A stretch of DNA of 64,000 nt from Micromussa lordhowensis (GCA_964020085.1 OZ026600.1:32730820-32794819); one strand, 5' to 3'. Shown: positions 9,784-22,841, counted from the stretch's first letter. A program made the numbers and translations. Notes: generated from the letters alone by a model not told the origin.

Positions 9784-11377
9784 ACACTTGGTCAATAACC
9801 CATATAGTCTGACAAGAATATCACATATCAGGTTGTAAGCAAAGCAAAATAATGATACGCAGGGCCGTAGCCAGAAAATAATTCTGACTGAGGCAACGTG
9901 CATGGATAAATTCTCTTTCTAGGTATTTAGGGTGTTTAATGATCACTATGAACAACAAAAAGAGAAAAAAATGAATGGCGCAAGTTCCTTCGTTTGTGTG
10001 TTCCTGGCTACAGCCTTGATATGCTAAGAAATCTGTTTAAACCATAAACTTAATTAATAGCTTCTCTCAATCTTAGAACTTTGGAGAATTTTAATATGTA
10101 AAGGATGTGCACTTTGCATTTCCATGGCAACTAAAGTAGTTAACTAACTATAAAAAAGACACACATCAGTCATACAGGGCTGTGTTTGGGAACTGACATT
10201 TTTTAATGGCAACTGTTGCAAACAGTAACTGGCAATTTCATCTTTGAAAATGATCAGAAAGCAGCACCTTCATGTTGGTGCAGAGACCATCTTGAAATAA
10301 TTCATAACCACTTACTTTTCCTACACTGTATACAGTTTGCTTTTATAGCGATTGGTGACAGTCCTGGGACAGTCAAAACCAGTAAAAAACCTTCCTGACT
10401 TCGTCATCAATAATTCTTTGAAAACTTAATGTAAGAGTATTCATGTAAGAATATTCAAAATAACCTGTCATTTTTAGTGATCATAAACTTAAACAAGTTC
10501 CACAACTTCTCTCAAAGCTTTCAAATATTAGATTAGCAGTGCAAACCACACTTGGGTGAATGATGATTAAGTGAGCAATGAAATATTTTCAAATAAATTC
10601 TTGTTTGTACTCAAATGCAAAATACAACCTTCCTGCTAGTCATATCTACCATTCTGAAATACTTTTTATTTATAATTATTTTCAAAGTTATTTTTTGTTG
10701 CAAAGATATTTTTCAACTATTGGCCTTGACATTTTAGAATGTTTTATGGCTCCTTGCTGATAAATGCTAGGGCTATGAGATTCTCACGGCTGTGATGTGT
10801 GGTATTTTTTTTTTTTGACCCTCGAATTGTAGAGTAGCTTTATCGTAGCTAATATCTCCGAGCATTTCCCACCCCAACCCTCAGTGTAAGAACAAAGGTC
10901 AGACCACAACACTGGGAACTTCATGCCCTACTCTTTTCGATAAGCATTTGGGTTCTTTTACGTCCCCTTCTAACAATAATATCGAAGATGCAGGCATGTG
11001 ATACTCCCAGAGATTTGCTTCATAGTGCTAATCATGAAGGAGGCTTTTAATTAAGAGTTTTCCAGTGACTCAGAAAATGTTTGTGCTTTTAGCTGGGTCA
11101 TCAGGGAGAATACTAACAGAGTCAGCTGCTGTGCCACACAAAAGACAAGTCATCATGTATTCCTGTGTAACAAATCAAGAAGAGAAAAAAGCATCAGCGT
11201 TTCTGGGAGCTTCATTACTACAGAGCCTGCGTGTCTCTGGCGTATAAATTTATTTATTGGTTATTGTCAAATTGTGAAGGTTCTGGCAATAATTAATAAT
11301 TATAATTATTATTTTGATTACAATTTTCTCAAACTCTGACTCACCAAAGGAAGACTGCATGAGTGCTCAGTAAGTGA

Positions 11378-11562
11378 ATGGAAGCAAAATTATTGTTTTA
11401 CACAACACTTCGTAGTTTCTGTGAGTTGTGGAATTATTGTGAAAGTGTTGGAGAATACAGACAACTGTACCACAATTATTATTTTACACAACACTTCTTA
11501 GTTTCTGTGAGTTGTGGAATTATTGTGAAAGTGTTGAAGAATACAGAGAACTGTACCAGCAT
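11378..11562 (+). repeat. Tandem duplication, unit about 90 bp
   Basis: Two head-to-tail copies share TTTTACACAACACTTC, GTTTCTGTGAGTTGTGGAAT and GTGAAAGTGTTG, followed by GAATACAGA. The boundary is near 11472. Differences are few, so this is a fairly young local duplication. Confidence 0.85.
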
Positions 11563-11628
11563 AAGCTGTTATAAGCATTAGCTGTTCCACAGCTTTTCTT
11601 GTTATTTCAAACCTTAAAACAGTCTTAA

Positions 11629-11962
11629 GAAAGAAAGACAAATGAAACTGACTAGATTTATATTTTCACGGCGTTTCGAAGTCATTGTAACTCCATTATC
11701 AAGTGATAAATACTTACAAGTGCTAGAGTTTAAATAGATGGAAAGCATAATTTGCATACTGGGTGTTGTAAAAAATGTTATACAAATAATTTTGCCTTGA
11801 TCGAGTCGCTTTGGACATTAAGAGAGGGTGACAATTCCCAGTATGCAAATTATGCTTTCCATCTATTTGAACACTTGTATCACTTGATAATGGAGTTACG
11901 ATGACTTCGAAACGTCGTGAAAATATAAATCTAGTCAGTTTCATTTGTCTTTCTTTCTTAGT
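11629..11962. mobile_element. Long foldback element with arms of about 130 bp
   Basis: The left arm (AAGAAAGACAAATGAAACTG, ATAATTTGCATACTGGG) reappears inverted on the right (CCCAGTATGCAAATTAT, CAGTTTCATTTGTCTTTCTT). Each arm contains a 'GTTTCGAAGTCAT..TAACTCCATTATCAAGTGAT' type block (split over the arm), a gaaacg-style motif often seen at ends of Penelope-like or similar elements. That assignment is tentative. Confidence 0.7.
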
Positions 11963-12147
11963 TATAAGTTTTTCTAAGCAACTGCTTATAAAACAGTCTT
12001 GTTGCCACAAAACTTTATGCAGGTACGTTCTGTTTGACGTATTGCACTTATCTCCTCAACTCCAAAAATTGAAGTCATATACAATGTAACAAGTACTAGA
12101 TTTGGTACCCGGTTATCAAATCAGGATCTTCCTACTCTGACAGCTTA

Positions 12148-12333
12148 CAGGGATTTCATTAACATTTTCAGGAGGGCAACTGGTTTTCATAGTTGGGCAA
12201 GACTATTTGAAATGAACTTCTTTCAAATATTAACTATAAGAAAATCTTTCTGCAAAATGGTCAAAACAGGTGTGCAAAATCGTTCTCACAGCCGGTCAAT
12301 TTGCCCGGTGCAAGGCCCTCAATAAAACCCCTG
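12148..12333. mobile_element. MITE family M (CAGGG ends), copy 1
   Basis: Starts CAGGGATTTCATTAAC and ends AATAAAACCCCTG. The interior has GGGCAACTGGTTTTCA and GGTCAAAACAGG. The flanks CAGCTTA and CAGCTAT look like a 7-8 bp target duplication, as in hAT elements. Other copies: 17953-18080 (inverted), 42598-42780, 62445-62610. Confidence 0.75.
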
Positions 12334-12593
12334 CAGCTATTGAGCTGAGTATTTTTTTTTTAATTTCTGTAGAAACTAAGATTAGCTCCTGTTACCTGGT
12401 ACTGGCCTTCAACCCTAAAAGTGTATTCATGCTCTGCCACAAGATGGCCACAGCTTGGACAGACATCTGTATAAACAAGTAATTGTTTGAAAAAGTGCAA
12501 ATTATGTTTGTTTCAGTAATAATTTACCTCTTGAAAATATTAATTGTGCATAATAAACTGCTCCATAGTAGCAGTCAGTGGCTATCAACAAAT

Positions 12594-12720
12594 AATTATC
12601 ATCCATCAAATATTTTGCTCGCACGCGATTGGTCTAAACGCATCGCATGACTGAATATGCCACAGCTAAAACTGGGAAATATCCAAGTGATATTCCCCCT
12701 GGATATTTCCCAATTTTTTG
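12594..12720 (+). mobile_element. MITE family J, copy 1
   Basis: ATCCATCAAATATTTTGCTC followed by GCGATTGGTC and AAACGC, then GACTGAATAT and a hairpin around GGAAATATCC. The same text is found inverted at 22215-22335. Confidence 0.65.
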
Positions 12721-13114
12721 CAAAAAATTGTGGAAGGATAATAAACACAAAAGCCGCTATTTGGTGCAAAATATGCTCGGATATCAGTCTGCCCTTGGAC
12801 ATCACCTGTTCCTCAAAGCTCACAGTTTTCCTTGAGCTATGCTCTTGGACAACTGTGCACTTCTCAGAACAGAATTTGTTCCGAGAAGTTCACAGTTTTC
12901 TGATAATGTCCGTGGACAAAATAATATCCAAGCATATTTTCACACTAAACAGAGGCTATTGTTTATTTATTATTATGTTCTTACTGATGAGTACCGTGTT
13001 AGTAAGTTCTGGCCATAAAAGTAATTTATTGTTCTTAACCAGCTTAATTCCCCAGTGCAAGGTGAGGTTGTTCTTCACACTTGCGATTACCCACTGAGCC
13101 CCTGTTATATCATA

Positions 13115-13212
13115 GTCATCAAGATGGCTGGATATATATTGGCCTTGATCTTATTTTAACTTTTTTTGCATCAGGTTTATAGACCTTGGCCGCATCCATA
13201 AACATGCAATTT
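13115..13212. mobile_element. MITE family L, partial copy
   Basis: CAAGATGGCTGGATATATATTGGCC, poly-T, then TTTATAGACC and GCATCCATAAACATGCAA match parts of the 9665-9783 element. The right arm appears lost (the longest shared run is below 20 bases). Confidence 0.55.
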
Positions 13213-14212
13213 CAGCAAATATCTAAACCTCATGCTGAACATTAAACTCAAATATAACACCTACGTTTATAGGTTACCAGTTCCTCTCCTTCATTGTCCT
13301 CCTGACTGGACTTTTCTGTAATTTTCAGTGGTTCTTTCTTTCCGCATACCATACAGCAAGCAAAGTTTAATAAATAGGAACCACTCTCCAGACAGATGGT
13401 ACCCTACAAAAACAATCACCTGGTTCAGAAGCTGGTTGTTTTTGTAAGCCTGTGATGCTTGTCTCCAGAGAAGTATGGCAATGGTACTACCAAAATATAA
13501 GTTTATATAGCTGGAAAGCAAGCCTACTATTTCACGACTGGTTTGTAACATGCAGGTCGGATGTGCTTTATTAGTTGAAGATCTTTATGTAAAATAATTT
13601 AAATTTTGGGATACAAATGCTTTGCACTATTGGATCAGATGTCCCAGGGGTATCAAATCTAATCTGTACCCACGATTTGTCCCAGGAAAGTTTTTCATCA
13701 TCCACAAAATAATATGCGATACAGCGCGGGCTCATCTTCCTGGCTCGTTCTACAATAGAGCCCAACACAATTTTCATGTATGCAAATCTATTGTAAGAAT
13801 TTCTATCGCCTACCCTTTCAGGGTGCTGCACTTTTACACAATCGTGGCACATGTTCTAAGCTCTGCCTAACGATTTTATAGCTTCAAATTCAGCTCTGAC
13901 TTCTACACTGTTCTTGAATGTCGGGAAGCGGTTTTCTTGTTTAGAGATATTACGTTGTTTCCTACATGACGTACTAACTTGAGCGATGATCCCTGTGAAT
14001 GAAAACGAGGCTGTTCAGCTCCGAGGAAACTCTCAGGTCTTGAAAAGAATTTCGTAAAGTGTCAGAGGATCTTTTACAATGATCGCACCAAGGCCAGAAT
14101 ACATTAGGTGGCGATTTCTATATGTAGAGTATACTTTGCATATTCCTCTTAAAATCTGGTGTCGAATACGGCCGCAATCAAGTCGCTCTATAACAAAAAC
14201 AATGAACGCAAC

Positions 14213-17200
14213 ATGAACAGTTCTCAAAATGGACTTCTTAACTGGTTTTCAACCAAAAAGTCGTACATCGGGTAAGTGGATTAAGTTTTTTCCTTCTGAA
14301 TAATTTATCATGTTTCGTTTTCTTCTATAGCAATTAAAGCACTCGGTTTTGTAGGAAGCTTTGCGTGTTATTGAATTTTATCGTTGCTGTCGACGTTTGC
14401 CGACGAAATGATTACAACAGGACAATAACTTTATTCATCTTAATCTAATCCTTATTCACCTAATCGACGATAAGTTTAAATTGCTTTGGAAAATGATTTT
14501 TCATCGTATATGACTGGTACCTTGAATGTCATTGACCATATTAAATCGCGTTTTATTATAATCGCAGGGGTTTTCATTTTATAAACATGCAACTATTAAA
14601 AATGTGTTAAATGCGTTTGTGCAATGCTTAGTTTATCTGGTTTTACACCACTTAAAAACATTCGTGTTTAACATGCACACTTACTTTGTTGAAGATTAAG
14701 CTTAATTGCAATAAGTGTACGCCTTTCTGAGAACATATTAATCAAGAAGAGAGTTTCGTAAACGCAGATACATATGAGACAAACAAGTTTCCAGCAGCCA
14801 AACGATCTCAAAACTACAAGGTAAATTTTTATGGCATTCACACCTAGCCCCAGAGGTTTTGTTTCTTCTTCCTCTGAGGTGAAAATATCGTCAAGGCAGT
14901 CAAAGGAACGAGAGAACTCTTTGGCTCATCACAGATTCACAGCTCAAAATGTGATTCAGAGAACTAAAGAACGAAAACCTCAGAGTTCGAGGTGTAAACC
15001 ACTCAGCCTCTATTGCTAGCACTTTAAAACAGCAGGTATAATGTCCTGCATTTACATGTACTCTGATATCTGTCCACTAGATTTTGGGTTGTTAATAGAA
15101 AATGTCAGTGTATTACTTAAATATTCCGTGTTTTGAATGGGGAAGAAGAAACAAGCTAATTATTCAAAGTATAATTCATGTCGTAATACTGCCATGTACA
15201 CTTACGAATATTCCGTTAAGATTCAAAAAAACAAAAAAAAAATGAATTCTTACCTGGAACAAGAAATGCTTACCTCAGGTTTATTGAGTTCTCCCAAAGT
15301 TTTACTAATGTTTCTTGAACCCAATAACAACCTGAATAAAAATGTTTCCAATCTTTTTTTAGAAAACAGCTGAAGCAAAATATCAAACAACATGACTACA
15401 ACAATTTTTCTGTGTTTCTACCAAATTAAGAGATTACCGTACATGTAGGATTTAAAGCCAGTCAGCGCACTTTCTTTGGGCCATTTTCTAATAAACGGTA
15501 GCTAAAGGTACATTGTCCTTTTCGTTTTTAGGTATGGCAACCCAGGTGGTGTTCTAGTATTGTCTGTACTTGGACTGATCGTCTGGATTCTAGGATACAG
15601 GCTCGTAAAGGTGAGCTATAGGACATTATATGAGGGAGACATGTTGGATTAAGATTAGCTCTTTGAGCTTTGGATAGAATCGTCCATATAGTCTGAATAC
15701 TAGCCAGAGTCATCGCGTTGTGATTTTGGTGACAGTTAAAGGTATTTAGCTTGCATGGAGCACAGACAGGAGCAATAAACCAGCTGGACTAAAGCCAGGG
15801 GCATGGTACAAGACAGAGCTGGTTAGAGTACGAGATTTGTAGCGTTACGTGTCTCCTGGCATGAAAAAGAACTAACTGAACTTGCACAGTTTATCTCTTG
15901 AATATAGCATATGAATGAGTACCGGCAAACTGATTGGTCAACCCGGTGAAATACGCTGTTGTGCCCAGGGTTAGCCTGTGGTAGATGTGTCAGGAACTTT
16001 AAAGATAATCTAGTTGTTTTTCCACATAGTTTTTTTTCGCTGCGATTTAAGATTACATAACCTTCAGTTTTGTTTTCAGCCAGCGGTTTTTCCCTTCACG
16101 CCCATCATCCCTTGTGGGGAGAAAAAAAGCATGTGCTCTTGTAAAATGGCGCCATTGTGTTTTGGCGCTTGTATTTCTGTTCGGGTTCTTGTTTAAGTTA
16201 GTCAAAGTTTTCACAGGACGGTGTTGACGCTCCAAATTGCAAAAAGTGAGCAACAACGTTTTACCTAGGCCAACTAGACCAGCTACACTTGCTGTATTCT
16301 AGCTAAATTCTAGCCACGAATAAACTGGAGTTGAAACGTTTGTTATGTGCACCTTGGATCGATGCCATTACAGTAGACTACCATCCCATTCAAAAGTAGT
16401 ATGAAACTGGCTCTAATTTCTGGTAGTCTGGGCATCTTTACATGTAACCTGAGTGTGGGCTAAATGTAGATTTCAATTTGGAATTGAAAATTGTGCAATA
16501 AATACACTGCAGTCTAAAGTAATTGATGTTTAAAATTATACCCTAAACTTTAATGTGCTGGTATATTTTTGCCTTTTTGACAATGGAAATGCTAAATTTT
16601 AAAGTCGCATAGCTTTATAAATGTATGTATGACATTAATGTTTTTTTTGCTGATTATTACAGCCCATAGTTATTGTGGCAGCATTTGTGTTTGCTGGAGT
16701 TGGTTTTTACTCGCTAAGCCCTGGTGTCCTTGACACAGAGTTCTGTTGTGATGGAAACCACAGCTTTGAAGGTGAGATGTCTGGGGCAGAAACAGGATTT
16801 TAGAGGAGGGGGTTCTAGATACAGACTGCTGAAGGTGGTCCAGTGTGGGGTATCCGAACAAACTGAGGTCTACAGAAATGCAATTTCCAGCAATCTGAGG
16901 CCAAATCACTGTGTTATTAATAATATCCCCTCTCCCCAAGATCCACCCCAGGATGTGTGTTTTAATGGGGGTACCTGTTACCTACATGTATCTTGTCCAC
17001 ACCAAAGTGGTGAATAAGGCCTGCACATTCTTATGACAGTTCCAGTTTACTATGGCAAGTCATGCCCCTAAACTATGCCCCGCCCACATCAACCAGACCT
17101 CTCTCTTTCCATTTAAATAATTCATTTCAATAATTCATCTACACATCCTTTTTTTTCCTCATAAATCCATAAAATTATGCCCAATCTCTTATTTTTATTT

Positions 17201-20200
17201 GTACCATAATGATGATTAGTTTTAAAATTGGTGGCAAAATAACTAAATAAATAAATTTCCATTACTGTGTAGTGTCTGCTCTTTCTGACTCTTGCACACC
17301 ACATCTGAGTCCCTAATTACTAGAGCTGTGATCCAATCTTTTTGCATGTTCTCAATTCAACCCATTAAATGTGAATTGTTCCACTGGTCAGGTGACACTC
17401 CTAACTGTAACAGTTACTAGGGTACGTAAATTGATTGGCTGTGAGCTTTGGACCTACATGTAAATAATTTAGGTTATAAATTATTATTCTTATTATTAAT
17501 TTAGGTCATAATTATTATTTATGGCACAGCCTCCTGGATTCAATTACATTGTAGATCCTCAGCAAACTATAAAGCATTTAAAAATGCACTAAGTGACATG
17601 CCATATAAATTTATTTTCACATTTTTTTCATTTTCTTATCTTACTTATGCATAGTTTTGATCTGTACAATTTATATACATTTTTATATCACTTATAAATT
17701 ATTAGATATTTTATAGTATTTATACATTCTTACTACTCAGTAGATAGTTTAAATACTTAAATATTTATAACCATTATTGTGCATATACATTTATACTTTG
17801 TTATTTTGTTTTCTTGGCGCACCTGTAAACTAGCTGGTGTGTCCCATAAACTTTGCTCATTAAGTCTATGGGATGTACCGTTACCATAGCTAAGTGTGTT
17901 GTCCAAGTATTAAATTAAACTGTCTATAGATGTCTAGATGTCTATGTGACGATGATTTTACCTGTCTAGTTTCACCATCTGGAGGAAGTTTAATTTTCTT
18001 ACAAGAAATTCAGTTCAAAATGTTTTGCCTGCCTGTGAAAACCAGTTGCCATCTTACTGAAAATGTCAATGAAACCCCTGTAGTTGTTTAATGAATGCTG
18101 TCACAAAATGTTAGGGCCTGTTGGTCACATGTCATGTATGTTATGCCTGGATATACTGAAATGCAATAGTTGAAAAAACGTTTTTGGGAACTGTGAATGA
18201 TTATGTCTCATTATTTCCATCTTGTAGACGCAAAGGAACATGATCACTAATGACATGTTTTGTTTGTTTTTAAACAGTGCGCATCTCCATAAGCATAATA
18301 TGTGGGCTTCTGGCAGGAGCACTGGCTTGTTACGTTTACAAGATTGGCGTGTTCTGTATGGGTTGTATTGTTGGATGGGTAAGTTAATTGAAATTATAAT
18401 ATAGATAGGACCCTGTAAGCAGTCCGATTGGTCAAAAACCCATGTTTTATCAGAGTATAAAACATAGAAAAAGTGTGTTTTATTGTTTGTTTTTTTTTTG
18501 CTTCCTTACCTCTATATCATAAAGCAAATGAAGAAGCCTAATCCGTGTATTACACTGTGATAAAACACACCTGGCATTTGAGAACACGAGGGAAATGTAG
18601 AAAACACTCACCTGTGGCTCATGTTTTCTACATTTCCCTCATGTTCTCAAATGCCCATCGTGTTTTATCACAGTGTAATACACGGCTTAGGCTTCTTTAT
18701 TTGTTAACTATGAAACATAAGTTACCTGTCTCTGTACTTTTCTGTGATGGCATTCAAGATGGCATTCATATTTTGAGTGGTTTTAATTTATCTTTTGTTT
18801 AATTTTTTTTCAACCAGTGGGATTACCACTGATTGAACAAAGGGAAACAAAAATCAAACTGGTTTAAAACATTTCAAACTGAAAGTGAATTTGAACCACT
18901 AAATATTTAGTTGATGAACCAAAACATTCAATTTACGAAATTCTACTGTACTGTACACTGATGAGGCAAAGATATGTATCCCGACAATGACGAACATTTT
19001 TAAAAAGAAGATCTGGCATGTAAAACTTTATTTTTTATTTGACATATGTGTTCATTCCTAAGTAAGTATTAACCATTGAGGAACTATGTAGTATGTAGTG
19101 ATATTAATAAACTACAGTATGTACATGTATAATCATGCTACACTGTGTTCTATAGCTTGCAGAACACTTAAGTTATTTCTTCTGTTGTTCTTTGACATTT
19201 CTACAGGCATTTTCCATTGTAATAGCAACTTTCTTTGTGTCCAAATACTTGCAGAGGTAGGTACACATGTAAACTGTCACAGAGAACTTGCATGCAACAA
19301 AGTTTAATTTAATTTCAATTAACCTGGTATTGTGTAATGTATACTTGTATACATAAATCAGTGTAGGACACCCCATACAGATGTTTTAAGTGTGCCTATT
19401 TCGTTGGCTATCTATCATCTTATACCCAACGTTCGCTGGTGGAATATTATTATTGTTAAATAGCTATTTTTGTTTCAGTGACCTAGCATATTATGGAATT
19501 TATGGTGCAACTGGCCTTTTGTTTGGAATCCTCGCTGTCTGGCTTGAGAAGGTGTTTATTATCATTGCTACATCTCTCATAGGGTCACTCATGTTTCTTC
19601 TTGGTAAGTAGTAATGTTTGTAATGTACCCTTCACATCTGAATGGTACCAGAACTTTGTACATCCTTAGCCTCGTACTTACGTTTCCAGACAAAGGATTT
19701 TTCACATGAATGTGAGGCTTACATGTAGGATGTACAAATATCGGCGCCATGCATGCAAAGGGTCTATATGAACTGACTAAAGCTTGCTTTCCAAGAATTG
19801 AAATGTGTGGATTTTTTTTCATTGGTCCCAGCTACATGCAAAGGGTCCAAAGATATTTTTAAGTATTAAAAAAACACACAGGGCTCACCTTGATACATGT
19901 AGCAGTTTTATAGTTGATGGGATATCTAGTATTATTTTTTTCTTCTAGCTTCTCAGCGGTCCGGAATCCTAAATCCTTGAATCTGATTGGCTAATCACGC
20001 GCACTTCAGCGGTCCGGATTTTCCAATCCGGAGCCCGGCTACTGACCGCTCCAAAATTTTTATCACCGTTTTCTAGTTACTCAACCTTTATTTTAAGCCG
20101 TGCATTCAGTTTTTCGTGTCACATGTAAATTAGCCCAACAAATTCCGCTAATGGTATCGCTTTTTGTGCCAGAAACTTACGCCAGATTTGAACTGAAAGG

Positions 20201-22656
20201 CTTAAATAAAGGTTCAACACCAACGTTGCTTTCAAAGCAATACTGTAGAGAGAGAAAATAAACACGTTATTTGCTGGCCTTGGTCAGTCAGTATTGGGAA
20301 AAACTCTGCCCTTGGTCTTGAGTACAGCCGAGACCTCGGGTTTTTCCCAATACGGACCTCCCGGTCGAAAAATAACGTATATATTACGGTTGCAATGTAA
20401 AGGATGAACAAAACCGAGAGAAATTGTTATCCTGGTTGATGCGTGACACTTGTATCAATGTACGTTAAAACGAAAAAAATATAAAAAATAACTGATAGCA
20501 CGGTGTCATATTGCAGGGAAACATATCATAATCAAACGTTTCGGGCATAGCCCTTCTTCAGTGTGAAAACCTTCATATTGCAGGGAAACATATCAAACGT
20601 TTCGGGCATAGCCCTTCTTCACTGTGAAAACCGGTTACTACTGTTACATAATAAATCGTGCCTTTCGCAGCGAAAGGTAAATGATTTGGTTTTTCACTGA
20701 TGTTGATATAATAAATAGAACATTTCGTGGCCGGTTGGAAATACGAAATTTCTCTCCTCGTCTTGAAAAATATTTCATTCGTTCCCTTTGCTACTCCTAG
20801 TAGTAATATCCTCTATAGGGTTAGGCACCAGTTGGTTGTTTTTTCTATAACTTAACTTTTCTTCCTGGCCAGGTCTGGATCACTACTGTAGAACTGCCTT
20901 CACTATTTTGATCAAGCAAATACTGTTTAAGACAAAGGATGCCTTTAGTCAAGCTGCCAACCATCCTGCTCGAGTGAAACTGGAGTTTCATGAAGCCCAC
21001 AAGATTTTCACTGACCAAGGTAATATCTCACTCTTCTCTAACCATTTTGGCCCCGTCTACGCCGGAGAATTTGAAAACGCAGCTTTATTTCTACGGTTGG
21101 GTCTACCGTCCATACTAATCCGACACGAAAACGGAGCTTTTCGAAAACGCTCTTCAAACCGGAGCAATTTGAAAACGGCAACTTTTCGTTTTAGTTTGGA
21201 TAAAGAACTTTTTGAAAACCACGACGTCACGATAATCATGTGACTTCCTTGTCCGAGCTTTTCTCAAACGCAAATCCAAAATGACCGGTAATTGTGGTGT
21301 TTTCAAATCTCCCCGGCGTAGTTTGGACGGCGTGAACCCAAGGATAAAGAAAGACACCGCGACGGATTTGTTGAATAACACAACATTTTGTACCCTGGCC
21401 AGGGCTGGAATCCTGACCGCAAACTCTTGACCATAAGGCCAGCCTGCCTCGCATCGTGCATGAAGCTATTATTAAATTATTAGTTTACTATAAGAAATGA
21501 ACAATTAACAATTATTGGACGAGGTTGAGCAAAATATCGTGATTTGTCAGTGGCGAGCCGATCAATTATTTGCCGAAGCCGAAGGCTGAGGCAAATAATT
21601 GATCTGCGAGACACTGACAAATCACGATATTTTGCGATACCCGAGTTCAATAATTGTTTTATCATTCGATCACCAATTTTGTTTTCATATTTTAATCACT
21701 TCCTTGAAGCTCAGGGAAGCGGTCTGCCATTTTTCTTTCGAGAACGTGGTTCCAACTACGCATGAGCAGAATGTTATTCGCAGCAAAACGCGTTTAGACG
21801 GTACTACGCATGATCAGACCATTATTTGTAGGCAGTTATTTGCAGGTCACGTGGTGGGCTCTCGGCCAATGTAAAGAAAGGAAAAAATGCATCGAATGAT
21901 AATTAACAATTATTCCATGAGCCCGAGTTGGATATGAAGTGATAAAATAACCAACGAGCGCGTAACGCGAGTTGGTTATAATCACTTCATATCCAACAAG
22001 GGCGAATGGAATAATTGTTTTAGTAAATTCTCAAACCGGGTTTTGCCGCTGATTTTTATTTCGGCCATTATAGAGAGCTGAAGTTGAAAACTTCGTGCGG
22101 AAAATTTTTAAACTTGGCGCACTATTTTCCATATGACGTAAAACTCCGACTATTGGCTCATAGTAGGAGTTTTTTAGCCAATCAGAAAGCTAGAAATGCA
22201 ATAGTCGGAGCTGAGAATTTACTAATACACGGATATTCCCCAGTTTTAGCTGGGGAAATATTCAGTCACGTGACGCCAGACGCGTTTTGACCAATCGCGG
22301 TGAGCAAAAATATTTGATGGATTATAATAATTGACGTCATTGTTTCCACCTTTTTAGCTCTCGCAATGTTCCTGGGATGGGTGTTAATGTCAGCGGTTGG
22401 GGCCATACTACAGTTCATGTACACGGCACAAGAAATCGACACAGAGCTGTGCATCAAAAGCTGTGGTTGCCGCTCCCGGGACAGTGCAGTACCTGATGAT
22501 AAAGGAGTGAGGTACGTGGTTCTGCCGCCACCCAAGCTCAGAGCTCTCTTGCTACATCAGAATAACTCAAGGGAGTACATGAAAGACTCCTGGGATGACA
22601 TCACAGAAGTGGGAATGAATACCGGTGGAAGAAAAAGCCGCAAAGCATTGCGGTAA
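14213..22656 (+). CDS. TMEM198-like multi-pass membrane protein (DUF4203), gene 1
   Basis: Eight exons, all GT-AG: 14213-14271, 15532-15610, 16663-16771, 18278-18378, 19207-19256, 19479-19603, 20873-21019, 22358-22656. The frame set by exon 2 selects the ATG at 14213 (MNSSQNGLLNWF), not the overlapping ATG at 14229. Successive exons encode hydrophobic helices: GGVLVLSVLGLIVWILGY, IVIVAAFVFAGVGFY, ISIICGLLAGALACYVY, FSIVIATFFV, YGIYGATGLLFGILAVWL, IIATSLIGSLMFLLG and a last one near MFLGWVLMSAVGAILQF. That makes about seven membrane segments, as in TMEM198, with a basic cytosolic-looking tail (GGRKSRKALR). Vertebrate TMEM198 has been linked to LRP6 phosphorylation in Wnt signalling; I infer only family membership here. 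Introns are repeat-filled. Poly(A) signal AATAAA at 22836. Confidence 0.87.
17953..18080 (-). mobile_element. MITE family M, copy 2 (inverted)
   Basis: Read on the minus strand it starts CAGGGGTTTCATTGACATTT, then GGCAACTGGTTTTCACAG and AGATGGTGAAAC. It is slightly shorter than copy 1. It lies in intron 3 of the first TMEM198-like gene. Confidence 0.75.
18403..18700. mobile_element. Foldback MITE family H, copy 1
   Basis: Starts with GATAGGACCCTG and a CATGTTTTATCAGAGTATAA hairpin region. The main arms are GTGTATTACACTGTGATAAA / TTTATCACAGTGTAATACAC, with an inner pair around GGGAAATGTAGAAAAC / GTTTTCTACATTTCCC. A second copy is at 54482-54776 with the same order of blocks. Confidence 0.85.
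20516..20640 (+). repeat. Tandem duplication, unit about 60 bp, with GAAACG-type motif
   Basis: CATATTGCAGGGAAACATAT, then AAACGTTTCGGGCATAGCCC and TTCTTCA(G/C)TGTGAAAACC, appear twice in a row. The complement reads GAAGAAGGGCTATGCCCGAA, a motif style seen at Penelope-like element ends. The assignment is tentative. Confidence 0.65.
21048..21330. mobile_element. MITE family F, copy 1
   Basis: Inverted ends: GGCCCCGTCTACGCCGGAGA with TTTGAAAAC on the left, and GTTTTCAAAT with CTCCCCGGCGTAGTTTGGAC on the right. The interior has TTATTTCTACGGTTGGG and AAACGCAAATCCAAAATGAC. A diverged copy is at 50760-51042. It begins 28 bp after the end of exon 7 of TMEM198-like gene 1. Confidence 0.75.
21500..22020. 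mobile_element. Compound foldback repeats
   Basis: Two hairpins. The first (about 21506-21660) pairs AATATCGTGATTTGTCAGTG with CACTGACAAATCACGATATT. The second (about 21905-22018) pairs AACAATTATTCCAT..GTTGGATATGAAGTGAT with ATCACTTCATATCCAAC..ATGGAATAATTGTT. Between them is text (GGTCACGTGGTGGGCTCTCG, GCAAAACGCGTTTAGACG) that recurs diverged and inverted at 57540-57890. Confidence 0.75.
22215..22335 (-). mobile_element. MITE family J, copy 2 (inverted)
   Basis: Read on the minus strand: ATCCATCAAATATTTTTGCTC with CGCGATTGGTC, AAAACGCG and GACTGAATATTTCCCC, matching 12594-12720. It ends about 20 bp before the last exon of TMEM198-like gene 1. Confidence 0.65.
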
Positions 22657-22835
22657 ACATTCTCTGATGTCCTGAACCGTTCACTGGTGTAAATAGCTGT
22701 TTAGGTGCGTGCGATTTGTTAAATGTTCGATGCTACATTTAGCTGTTTTTTAGAGGAATAGTTTTCTCTTTAAAATGGACAGGGACAACTCACTTGGGGA
22801 GGGAATTACAAGCTTGGAAAGTTGTTACATAAGTC

Positions 22836-22841
22836 AATAAA
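22836..22841 (+). terminator. Poly(A) signal AATAAA of TMEM198-like gene 1
   Basis: Canonical AATAAA about 180 bp after the stop codon. The cleavage site is not visible. Confidence 0.6.

Larger units (their letters stand above)
9416..14212. other. Intergenic repeat-rich stretch
   Basis: From the NUDT14-like stop to the first TMEM198-like exon. Apart from the repeats listed separately I see no splice-supported coding sequence. The longer open frames (for example 12657-13097) have no recognisable protein text. Confidence 0.5.

Noticed and set aside
12657..13097. 146-aa plus-strand open frame
   Set aside because: Starts inside a MITE; the protein text is low-information and Leu/Phe-rich without a known domain.
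14229..14270. ATG at 14229 as start of TMEM198-like gene 1
   Set aside because: Its frame ends in phase 1, which does not fit exon 2; the ATG at 14213 ends in phase 2 and does.
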